Origin: Porphyra umbilicalis
Lineage: Eukaryota; Rhodophyta; Bangiophyceae; Bangiales; Bangiaceae
Assembly (NCBI GenBank): GCA_002049455.2
Contig: KV918831.1
Span: 62,001-126,000 of the forward strand
Length of the DNA: 64,000 nt
Reading direction: 5' to 3'
The notes beneath the pieces were generated by a model. It searched no databases and was not told the DNA's origin. It was given only the letters and a program-made list of their open reading frames with translations. A program made the translations under genes and the position numbers. Below, in pieces: positions 19,783-29,483 of the stretch; the stretch's first letter is position 1; each line of letters starts with the position of its first letter.

Positions 19783-22700
19783 ATGTCGGACATCCCGCAC
19801 GGCCGTTCTCTATTGCACTGCTGGATTTGCAGGAGGACGTTTAGCAGCCACCGCTATTTAGTATGGCACCGCATTCGGAAGCACAGAACCGTGGCCGCGG
19901 CGGGCAGCGCGCGGAGTGCCACAGTCGGCGGGCGCGGGGTGCGCGGTCGCGCAAAAGGCCCTGTTGCTGGTGAATGGACTGGTGAGGGGGGGGTGAGCGG
20001 TAATGCTGGTGTGCGTGGCAGTGGGGGGACCTCCGGCGAGGGTAGAGAAGAAGTCAGCGGTGGACTGCTGAGAGATGACGACGGGCGTACTGGGGTCGGT
20101 GACGAAGCTGACTCGGTTGATGACGGCGAAGCTCCTGTCGGTGCCCGAGGAGGAAGTGGTGCCTACTGTGCTGGTTCTGGTGCGGGCGCTGCCTCCTTAG
20201 CTGCAGGGGCCGATGCAGGAGTGGCAGCAGGTGGCGTCGGTGATGGCCACCCCGCCGAGGAGGTGGACTCTGGCGCGCGCTCCATCAAGATCACATTCAA
20301 AGATACGGTCATTGAGGACAACTTGGCTGCCATGGACGCCATGGTGGAGCTGACGCGTCGGCCGGCGACGCCCCCTCCTGGCGGCAAGCGCAATGCGGGC
20401 ACCATCGACGACTCCGACACCGACTTGGACGATGCCCGCAGCGAGGTGCGCTACAAGTACAGCTCGATCACGTCCGAGGTGCGCTCCTTCTACGAGAACA
20501 AGGGGGACTGGTCTCATGTGGAGCCCCTACTTAAAAGACGCAGGCACGCTCAGCCTGGGCGCTTTGACTCAGTCAGACTGCGAGCTCTCGAGACGTATGC
20601 TCTGACCGGGCGCCCTGGCGGTTTCTCGCTGAAGGAGCAGGAGGTGCTGTTCAACCTGTTGGACACCTGGGACCGGACGAAGCCTGGGATGGTGGTCGAC
20701 GATGGCCACCACCAGACGCTCCGCGAAGCGTTCGGTACGATCAACAGCTTCAAAGATGCGCTCCGTGACGACGTTGATGATGCTGTCCTGGAGGAGGGGT
20801 GGCACAAGTGTAAGCTGGAGGAGGGCGGCATTGTGTACGAGGCCTACTTTCGGTCAGTGCTCGAGGTGGCACTTAAGATGCTCCGTGATGCGAAGGGCGT
20901 TAAGCTTTGGAGCGGCGGCGACAAACCGGCCCCGCTGACCAGCAACCGTGAGTCTCCGCTCGATGGCGATGCGTTCCGCATGTGTGAGGCGGCGGTCATG
21001 GCAGACCACGGACTGGACAGCTTCGTGCTTGCCTTTCACGTCTTTAGTGACGCCAGTCAACTGGCGTGGTCTGGTGGTACGTTGGTTCTTGTGGGTTGGG
21101 AGCGTGGCATGAGCGGGGTGTGACGCGAACGGGTGGGGCAGATATCTATGCGACGCTGACAATTTGGTTTGTGCTGCATCACCGTGGGCTATCAGGCGCG
21201 TACTAGCGTGTCCTTACTTGTTGCTGGTCGGAGCTGTCGCTTGGTACATATCGCTTGTGTCTGCCAGCTCATCAGCTGTACCCACTCCGAGTGCGAGTCC
21301 TGAACGTTGACACAGACGAGGCCGTCTGGGTAACTGTGGCCTACATCCCCATTGTTCGAAAGATGAAGGAGCCAGGCGCCGCCAACCGCGCGCGCAAAAG
21401 GCGGTGTGGCCTGTTGCAGCGCGTGCTGTTCCTCGCTTTTCGCACGGCAGTCGCCTCAAGCAACGTCGGGACCAACGTGCAGTGGGGCAGGAGGCAGCTC
21501 AAGCTGTTTGCTCGCATTCTCCTGTACATCTGCGACCTGCCTGAGGAGAAGGCGGTGCTGTGCCTAAAGGGCGGCAAGTGCGCTTTCCCCTGCTCCATGT
21601 GGGACGTGTCGGTGCACGACGCTGGGGCAGTGAAAGCTCTGAAGTCGAATGACCGAGACGCTCTCATCCTTGTAAGGCGCCAGCTGGAGGGGGCTGGGCA
21701 CCGCGCGTGCCAGCGGGAATCTCGACGGCGCTTGCACCTCGAGTCAACGAGCAGCGCGCACAGCGAGGTTCCTGTGATGGCCGCCATGGGCGGCCTGGCG
21801 TCGCCGCCCTTTTTGATGTACAAGATGGTTGGCTTCGATGCATTGCATGTACGTTTGACTGTCCTTCTGAGGCATGCCCCGTACCCACCCGGGAAGCAGA
21901 CACGTGCGAGGGTCGCCCTCATACCTGTATCATTGCTAACACCTTATTGTGTTTAGTACTTTTTGCTTTGCCACTGTGGCTGTATGCCGTACACTGCGCC
22001 GCCGACTCACGTATGCAGGTTCTTGACCTTGGGGTCACGCGCATGCTGTCCCATCGCCTCGTTCGTGTGTATCCTTACATGTGCTTGGAAAAGATGCCCA
22101 AGTGCGGCACGTGCAAAATGGCTTTCCGGGTGGCAAACCGCCATTTCGACTTCATGGGCCGTCGCAGCCAAGCGAGCACAACTCCGCCAGGGTACGTTAC
22201 CACTCGTATTCGCTGACTGGTTGATCATACTAGCGCTGCCGATGATGCTCGCCGAGCGTCGGGCTTCCTAGTGCAGCTCACTTCCTTCAGTCCCCACACT
22301 AACTCAGTCCTCATGTCTTCATGCTTTACTTCGCTTCCGTGGCATCTGCACCCAACCACGTTGCCAATCCTCGCAGATACCTTGTTGCAGAAGATGAAAA
22401 GCAGTCGACGTTTACGGGCGCTCAGCACCGCAACGCCGTCTACATCATTCCGCACGCTGTTTCCGGCGTCTTTGGGCTTGGAGAGGATCGCCCGGTGCCT
22501 CTTGACCCAGCGGTTCTCCGAAGAGCTGGTGGCCGTGGTCGCCGCCGCGGCGGCGGCGCGGAGGAAGGTGGCGATGCCGGCTCCGACAACGCGTCGGCGG
22601 ACAGTTTTTTCAACGCGGGCGACGGCGATGGCGAGGAGCTTCCAGCAGGCTTTATGTTTAACTAGGGCGCCTACCGCGAGGCTTTCGGCGACACTCCGCT

Positions 22701-23733
22701 GGAGGACGCCGTCACCGCCATGTTCACCGAGTACGCCGCCCTATATGCTCGCATCGCCGGATGGGCAACCTCCTCGGCGCCGGCACCCATGACGATGGAT
22801 GTGGCGGAGGCCCTGGCAAAGGATGCAGCTGACTTTGTCATTGGCTTTGTCAAGCCCCTGCTTGGGGAGGTGCACACCTGTAAGATGCACAAGCTCCTGC
22901 GCCACCTCCTTGATGCCATCCGGCTCCACGGAAATCTTAGGAACGGCAACACGAGCTCGAATGAGGCGGGTCACAAGGTGGACAAGGTCTACTACAACCG
23001 GACGAACAAAGTCATCAAGACGTTTACGCAGCAGATCGTGCGCCAGTCACAAGGCTCGCAGGCAGTGGTTGCACGCAACACTGTTTTCGACGCAGCGGCG
23101 TCCCGCTCGGGTCGACGCGTGCGCTCCGAGGTGGCACGCCCCTTCCGCGGGGTCCCACGGCTCTCGGTCGGCACGTTGTGCATGCGACCTGGGCTGGCGC
23201 GCCTCAGTGAGCTTCTAGGCCAGCCCGCTGCCACCAAGATGCTGGTCGTGGGTCAGGTGGAGCTTGCGGCAAAGCTTGAGTGCGGCTTTCCTATTAAGCA
23301 GATGCTACGGGGGTCGCCGAGCTATCGCACGGGCCAGGCTTGGTTTGATGCTGTGCAGTACGAGGTACCTGAACTTGGCGCCGATTCCGAGCGAGAAGCG
23401 GTGAGGCTGTGCTACGGGGAAACGCGTGCCATCCTTCGCTACAGTGAGGAGGACGTCGTAGTTCTGTGCAAGTTTTTGGAGGTGCCGGCCGTTCCTGGAT
23501 GCCCATTGACGGAGCGTCTGTGCACTCGCATTTCCTGGGACATTGACGACAATGGCGTGTGGGGACTGGAGGTAGTGCCACTGTCGCGCGTGCGCCGGGT
23601 GGTGCACGTCGTTCCAGACTTTGCTGACTTGGGGAGGCGCCGCGGCATGAGGGCGTGCCCCCCGACTTACGTTGGGAACGTGAAGGACCTGCGCGAGATG
23701 CGATTCTTTGTCAACGACATGTATCCATGGTAA
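19783..23733 (+). CDS. Plavaka/KDZ-like transposase with C2H2 finger, four exons, one in-frame stop
   Basis: Proposed exons are 19783-21076, 21268-21848, 22020-22191 and 22391-23733; phases match at every junction and the total is 1,130 codons. All three introns begin GTACGT and end in CAG. Exon 1 opens with a C2H2 finger (CWICRRTF...WHRIRKH) and an Ala/Gly-rich linker. Joining exons 1 and 2 gives FSDASQLAWSG-AHQLYP followed by RVRVLNVDTDE, and exons 2 and 3 give GFDALH-VLDLGVTRML, both typical of the catalytic part of Plavaka/Tnp2-like DDE proteins. Exon 4 has KMHKLLRHLLDAIRLHGNLR, NGNTSSNEAGHK and the C-terminal WGLEVVPLSRVRRVVHVVPDF. One TAG at 22663-22665 interrupts exon 4 after an acidic linker; the frame continues unchanged. 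It is either a nonsense mutation or lies in an unrecognised intron. The family name rests on motif memory. Confidence 0.7.
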
Positions 23734-23869
23734 TAAAACATGCCCCATCTCCTTCTGTGTTTCACTCCCCGGGCACCGTCCACAGCTTAATAGCGGCCGC
23801 CCAACCCTGGTTGCGGCGACGGCCGAGGCTGCGGCTCGGCAGCCGCGGCGTGGCCGCGTCCACCGCCGC

Positions 23870-25075
23870 GACGCCCGCGACTAGGTAGCGGCGGGGGCGG
23901 GGCGGCGGCCGCTAAACGACGACGGCGGCGCCTCAACGGCGGCGGCAGGAACGCGGCAGCTGCCGCGACGCCCGCGACCAGGTAGTGGCGGGGGCGGGGC
24001 GCCCGCAGAAAAACGACGACGGCGGCACCTCGGCGGCGGCGGTGTGAACGCGGCCGCTGCCGCGGCGCCCGCGACCAAATCGTGGCGGGGGCGGGGCGCC
24101 CGCCGAGAAGCGACGACGGCGGCGCCTCAGCGGCGGCGGCGTGGACGCGGCCGCTGCCGCGGCGCCCGCGATCAGGTCGTGGCGGGGGCGGGGCGCCCGC
24201 CAAAAAACAACGACGGCGGCGCCTCAGCGGCGGCGGCGTGAACGCGGCCGCTACCGCGGCGCCCGCGACAAGGCAGTCGCGGGGGAGGGTTGCCCGCCGC
24301 GAAACGACGACGGCGGCACCTCGGCGGCGGCGGCAGGAACGCGGCCGCTGCCGCGACGCCCGCCAACAGGTTGTGAGGGGGGCGGGGCGCCTGCAGAGAA
24401 ACGACGACAGCGGCGCCTCGGCGGCGGCGGCGTGAACGCGGCCGCTGCCGCGGCGCCCGCGACCAGGTCGTTGCGGGGGCGGGGCGCCCGCCGAGAAACG
24501 ACGACGACGGCGCCTCAGCGGCGGCGGCGTCGACGCGGCCACTGCCGCGGCGCCCGCGACCAGGTCGTGGTGGGGGCGGGGCGCCCGCCGAAAAACGACG
24601 ACGGCGGCGCCTCAGCGGCGGCGGCGTGAACGCGGCCGCTGCCGCGGCGCCCGCGACAAGGCAGTCGCGGGGGAGGGGCGCCCGCCGCGAAACGACGACG
24701 GCGGCGCCTCGGCGGCGGCGGCAGGAACGCGGCCGCTGCCGCGACGCCCGCAAACAGGTAGTGACGGGGGCGGGGCGCCTGCAGAGAAATGACGACGGCG
24801 GCGCCTCGGCGGCGGCGGCAGGAACGCGGCCGCTGCCGCGACGCCCGCGACCAGGTAGTGGCGGGGGCGGGGCGCCCGCAGAGAAACGACGACGGCGGCG
24901 CCTCGGCGGCGGCGGCAGGAACGCGGCCGCTGCCGCGACGCCCGCGACCAGGTAGTGGCGGGGGCGGGGCGCCCGCAGAGAAACGACGACGGCGGCGCCT
25001 CGGCGGCGGCGGTGTGAACGCGGTCGCTGCCGCGGCGCCCGCGACCAGGTAGTGGCGGGGGCGGGGCACGGGCCG
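23870..25075. repeat. 97-bp GC-rich satellite, about 12 copies
   Basis: A unit of the type GAGAAACGACGACGGCGGCG followed by CTCGGCGGCGGC, GAACGCGGCCGCTGCCGCG and GCCCGCGACCAGGTAGTGGC is repeated head to tail. The spacing of GAGAAACGAC at 24881 and 24978 gives 97 bp, and about 1.2 kb gives roughly 12 copies. Two unit variants alternate (GCGTGAACGCG and GCAGGAACGCG). Because 97 is one more than a multiple of 3, each strand is read in all three frames over three units. Several frames stay open (up to 372 codons on the minus strand), giving a low-complexity Arg/Pro/Ala product. I regard these ORFs as by-products of GC-rich repetition. Confidence 0.88.
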
Positions 25076-25330
25076 GGGGACAACGGCGTGGCGGGTCTGA
25101 GGGCGGGGCAGTCGAGGGGTTGGGCCGGCGCTGAGACCTTTTGACAGCAGAGTGTCTCCCGGTCGTGAGTGGCACGCGCCTCACCGAGTGTGACGGTGCA
25201 CAGCATTTTGTCCCAGCCTTTAATCTCATTGTCCATCCAGATCGCCGAATTGTTCTGGAGATTCTCTAGATGTGCTTCATTTACGATCATTTCTAATAAG
25301 ATGGCGGTTCGATCTCACCGATGATGACCC

Positions 25331-25427
25331 ATCGCAAGATGGCCAAGATGACCCCTCATCTTGTGGTCATCATGCCACCTGCGATAGCCGATGTCCTCCG
25401 ATGAAACTGATTGTCAAAGGAGACGAT
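25331..25427 (-). repeat. Dispersed repeat copy B
   Basis: Read on the minus strand this contains ATCGTCTCCTTTGACAATCA, then TCATCGGAG, GGGGTCATCTTGGCCATCTT and GGGTCATCATCGG. The same order of similar words occurs at 14346-14400 on the plus strand. The two copies are therefore in opposite orientation about 11 kb apart. Confidence 0.4.
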
Positions 25428-26580
25428 TGGTACTTGACTCCAAACGTGTCTCAGCAGTCACCGTTTCGCCGTCGTCGCGATCACCTGGCACTAAAGTTGA
25501 CTTGTACTTCATGAGGACGGCTGCCGTGAACGCACCCCGGGCACCCCGAAGCGCGGGGCAGAGGACTGCGAGCGTCTGCAAAAACCATCGCTAGTGCAGT
25601 CAAAATGCAAAATGACTGTCCCTTGCAGATAGGCACGTCCGGCTCAGACTGTCACACGACTGCCGCCTTGCCTGCGCAACGACGGCCGGACCTCAACGAA
25701 CGTCGACTACGGCGGTGTCGAACGAGGCAAGACGACGTCACACAATACATGTAGGAGAGTGCCTGAAATGGATACAAGTGGATTCTCGATCCTCATCGAA
25801 CACCTCTGATCGATGTCCATCGAGAACCCGTCTCGACAGCCGGATCCTGGCGGGTCCTGGTGTCATCGAGATGTCATCGAAAAAGGGCCCTGGATGGAAA
25901 AAAATCCTCAGGTGACGCTGCGGCCGGACGGGTGCGTCCGCGGCGCGGCAGCCGAAGAGCACCCGGCCCACCGACGCCCGTCGCCACGAAAGGCGTTGCA
26001 GACAGTTGGGTGTTGGCAGCCAGTGCCCACCGGCGAGACGGGTGACGCGGGGCGACGAGCGGCCGCGGGGCGTCGCGCAGCTGCCCCGCCCGCCGCGGCG
26101 CCATCATGGCGCCGTCATGATGGATGCTGTCGCGGCGGTGACGGTTGACGTCAGCACACGGGGCGAGCCGCCGACCGGCGGCAACAGCAGCGGCAACTCG
26201 CGCTCGCCCATCGCCCGGAGGGGTTTGCTCGCCGGCAGTGCAGGCGGGCGCCGGCGGCCCTCCAAGGGGCGGCACACGATGCCGCCGGAGCCGGCTCGCC
26301 GGCCGAGCGGCGAGGGGGTGTGGGGGCGGGGCGCCTCACCACACCAAGAGCGCCCCGGGCCGCGTATAAGAGCACAGCCAACAATGTCGCATTCCGCAAA
26401 TATTGCATCCACGTGTCTAACGTGGCGCAACGTGGCAGCTCTATGCAGAAAACGGCACACGCAGCGATGTAGCTATGCGGAACCTCCACATAGAGTAGGT
26501 ATTGACTTAAAGAAAGGTACTAATTCCAGTCCCATACCCATTTCTGGGGTTCGGAGGCTGTCGGGAATCTGAGGCCCTGA

Positions 26581-26605
26581 TCCGCATAGAGGCCCTCTAT
26601 GCGGA
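26581..26605. repeat. Perfect hairpin, 11-bp arms
   Basis: TCCGCATAGAG, three-base loop GCC, then CTCTATGCGGA. It lies about 760 bp upstream of the Harbinger transposase start. A related word CTATGCGGAACC lies at about 26471 and CTCTATGCAGAGCGG at about 29191, so it may belong to a short repeat family or to element ends. No target duplication was identified. Confidence 0.55.
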
Positions 26606-27364
26606 CGCAGAGCGTTGATTTCGAAGCGTCCCGAACCAATTAACAGCGAATCGTAGCGCTGTCCGTGCATGCCTGTGGCCTCGGACGACCGCGACGGCCA
26701 CCACGTGTGGTCCATCTGATCCCGATTGATCGCACAGCTGGATTTCAATCTGCACTCACCTGTGGACCCACTGCTGGCGGGACGCCGCAGGCGCTAGGAT
26801 CGCCCAATACGTAACCACCGCAGACGAACAGGGCACCAGATTTTCGGGCCGTGCCGAGCATCTCAGGCGGCGGGTGATACGTGCCTCGCGCGCCTTCTCA
26901 CTCGGCTGTTGACACCGCCTCGCTTCAGCTCGCCAGACGAAACGTGGAGGTCCTTCCGTCCAGGCGGATGAGCCGTGGACGGGACTGGATTTCTCCCCCA
27001 GTGCCGGCCCTGACGAGCCCTGATCCTGGCCCACCCCGGGCAGCGGGCCCGATTTGACAGTGTACACTGTCACACGGCCCCACGCGGGCATTTCAGGCCA
27101 GCCGAGGCCGCGGACAGCATGCTCCGCCGCCCCCCGGAAAGAGCCTGATTTTAGCGGGAGGAGGCACCTGCTGGCGCGGTGCCGTGATATTTTCGACGGC
27201 CCACACGACACCCGTGATTTCCCCGGCGTGGCACCCGCCGCCGCGCTGCCCACGCACATGCCCTGCCGTCGTCGTCACGGCGCCCACCACCACCCACCGG
27301 TGTGCCCTCCGTCCTCGTCCCTCTTTTTTGCGGGTCTGCTGCCCGGCTCGACGCGAAAGGCAGC

Positions 27365-28846
27365 ATGCTTCTTGACGGCCAGTTTGACGAGGACCTGGAC
27401 CTGGCCGTCGTGCTCGGGGCCGCGGCTGGCCTTTCCTTGCGACGAGCGCTGCGCGTCGTGCGCGGGCGGGTGGACAAGCGGCCCATTGGTGGCTCCCGGC
27501 GCGGCCGGCGACCTAACCGCAACCGCGGTTTCGATGAGGGGGCGCACGCGATTTTGCGTGACTATTTTGGAGTTGGCGGGAAGCCGCCGGTCTACAGTGA
27601 GCTCGATTTCGAGAAGCGCTTCCGCATGCCGCGCGCCGTCTTCCAGCGGCTCTACGCGGCCGTGTGTAACGAGCCTTGGTGGAAGCGTTCCGTCAACGCT
27701 ACCGGGCGTTTGCAGTCCCACTCCATCCAGAAGCTGGTAGCGGCGTTGCGCGTCCTGGGCTATGGCGAGGCCTATGACCGTCCCGACGAGTACTGCCGCC
27801 TGTCACGCTCCACCATTTGCGAGGCTACCCGGCGCCTGACCGACCTCATCGTCGAGAAGTGGGAGCCGACTTACCTACGCCGCCCTACCGAGGACGAGCT
27901 GAAGCACATCCTGGCCCGGAATGCGGCCCGTGGCATGCCGGGCTGCATTGGCGCCATCGACTGCACGCATTGGCAGTGGATCAAGTGCCCCAAGGCCCTT
28001 GCCGGGCAGTACCACGACCGCAAAGGTAAGCGCTCGGTGGTTATTAAGAGCGTGTGTGATGAGGACACGTACATTTGGCACTTTTTTATTGGGGCGCCCG
28101 GGAGCTACAACGACAAGAACGTGCTGGCGTCGTCCCCCCTCATGCTAGACGTGAACGCCGGTTTGTGGCCGCCGCGGAACCTGTCCTACACACTAAACGG
28201 CCGGACCCGTCGCTTACTTTACTACACGGCCGATCAAGGATACCCCCGCTACCCGATTTTTGCCATGCCTCACCCCGCCCCCGACACCCGCAAGCTGCTC
28301 GTGTACAACCGACTACAAGAAGCCGTCCGCAAGGACGCCGAGCGTCTCTACGCGGTGATGCCGTCACGGTTCAACATTGTGCTGCGTCCGGCACGCTTTA
28401 CGACGGTGGAGCGCATGATCAACACCGGCAAGACAGTGGCCATTCTGCACAACATGGCCATAGAGTGCACACGCGCCGGCTTCTTGGCGCACCGAAGAAT
28501 GCAAGCGGCGCCTGGGGGACCTACGGATGAGATGGATCGACAAGCAGACGGCAATGCCTCTGGACGGGACGGCGCGCGCGACGAGGACGCAGGTGGCCAC
28601 GGCTTCTTTGTCAATGACGGGCCGCGCGGCCCTGGCGTCTGGGGCCCCCCAGTGCCCGCTGATGATCAGGGCCGCGACCCCAGCGACCACGACGGGCCCA
28701 AGCTTATTGCTGGCTCTTTGCGGTACACCGATGGCGCCGAGTGCGAGGCCAAGGACAAGGACGCCCACTTTGACCTGATGCGCGACCTGTCTGAGCACGT
28801 GTGGAAGGACAGAGGCCGTTTTCTGTCGCCCTACGTCTGTGGGTAG
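27365..28846 (+). CDS. PIF/Harbinger DDE transposase
   Basis: This enzyme would cut and paste a Harbinger element. The first in-frame ATG (27365, MLLDGQFDED) gives 493 residues; the frame is open upstream without an ATG. The catalytic fold is complete: first Asp in GAIDCTHWQW, the adjacent conserved CPKALAGQYHDRKGKR block, PGSYNDKNVL, second Asp in YYTADQGYP, and Glu in RKDAERLYAVMPSRFNI with the following LRPARF and ILHNMAIE. These match the plant and animal Harbinger pattern closely. An N-terminal RRGRRPNRNRGF stretch is basic. The C-terminal about 110 residues are acidic and Asp/Gly-rich, extending beyond the usual domain. No stops or frameshifts are seen, so it could still be active. A SANT/trihelix protein, the usual Harbinger partner, is encoded convergently downstream. 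Confidence 0.93.
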   Translation: MLLDGQFDEDLDLAVVLGAAAGLSLRRALRVVRGRVDKRPIGGSRRGRRPNRNRGFDEGAHAILRDYFGVGGKPPVYSELDFEKRFRMPRAVFQRLYAAVCNEPWWKRSVNATGRLQSHSIQKLVAALRVLGYGEAYDRPDEYCRLSRSTICEATRRLTDLIVEKWEPTYLRRPTEDELKHILARNAARGMPGCIGAIDCTHWQWIKCPKALAGQYHDRKGKRSVVIKSVCDEDTYIWHFFIGAPGSYNDKNVLASSPLMLDVNAGLWPPRNLSYTLNGRTRRLLYYTADQGYPRYPIFAMPHPAPDTRKLLVYNRLQEAVRKDAERLYAVMPSRFNIVLRPARFTTVERMINTGKTVAILHNMAIECTRAGFLAHRRMQAAPGGPTDEMDRQADGNASGRDGARDEDAGGHGFFVNDGPRGPGVWGPPVPADDQGRDPSDHDGPKLIAGSLRYTDGAECEAKDKDAHFDLMRDLSEHVWKDRGRFLSPYVCG

Positions 28847-29483
28847 CTTGCGTTCCGTCTACTAGCCGGCTTGCGCGTGTCGTTCTCTTTTCCAAAAGGT
28901 TTTTTTTCCCCGCTCGGCAGGGTTTTTTTTTCCTCGACAACTTCGCCACCGGAGCCCAAGCCCAAGTGAGCCGACCGACGCCGGTATGAGGTCTGTGCGC
29001 GGTTTGGTGACAACAAAGGCGCTGAAAGACACTGATAAAGGCTGTCCGCTGCCCCTGCTCAGCGGCTGTGTTGGGACTACTGGGGCCGTCCATTAAAGGG
29101 GTGCATTAAAGGGCCTGCATTTTCTCGATTGAAGAGATTCGCCAAGGCCTTTTTCCGGCCTTAGACGATTCTTCAAACCGTTGGGAGGACTCTATGCAGA
29201 GCGGCGTGACTCACAAGGCACAGGCTGATACACAGCGTTGTGGCAAAGGCTGATGGCAACCAGCATCACTTTGCAAGAAAAGGAATGCGGCGTGACTCAC
29301 AAGGCACAGGCTGATACACAGCGTTGTGGCAAAGGCTGATGGCAACCAGCATCACTTTGCAAGAAAAGGAATGCAAAAGAACATGTGCACACACACATAC
29401 AGAAAAAAAGCAAAAAGCAGAGCAACTGGCTACTCGGGCATGCTCATCGGTCGCGGCCGCGTAAAAGACGGCCGTCCGTACAT
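28847..29483. other. Spacer between convergent Harbinger genes
   Basis: The 3' ends of the transposase (plus) and SANT-like partner (minus) face each other across about 640 bp. The spacer contains T-rich runs near 28902 and 28925 and an 86-bp tandem duplication at 29201-29372. No gene is seen. Confidence 0.5.
29201..29372. repeat. 86-bp tandem duplication
   Basis: A unit starting GCGGCGTGACTCACAAGGCA and ending AAGAAAAGGAATG occurs twice head to tail (29201-29286 and 29287-29372) with no difference that I can see. The identity implies a recent duplication in the spacer of the Harbinger gene pair. Confidence 0.9.

Larger units (their letters stand above)
25076..27364. other. Intergenic region with dispersed repeat and palindromes
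   Basis: No gene is supported. It holds dispersed repeat copy B (25331-25427), a TATA-like CGCGTATAAGAGC near 26359, a hairpin TCCGCATAGAG-GCC-CTCTATGCGGA at 26581-26605, and an 18-bp perfect palindrome TGACAGTGTACACTGTCA at 27055-27072. The last part is presumably the 5' flank of the Harbinger transposase. Confidence 0.45.

Noticed and set aside
771-22665. Possible stop-codon recoding or readthrough, suggested by in-frame TAG codons at 771, 8026 and 22663
   Set aside because: PRK, eIF3m and bZIP all end at TAG, so TAG is a normal stop here. Gag also contains a TAA, so simple decay of mobile genes explains the pattern.
24172-25290. A 372-codon frame on the minus strand
   Set aside because: It lies almost wholly in the 97-bp satellite, whose period is not a multiple of three. 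The protein is a low-complexity by-product.
25300-25325. GGTTCGATC resembling a tRNA B box
   Set aside because: No matching A box or cloverleaf could be drawn around it, and it lies in or beside a dispersed repeat.
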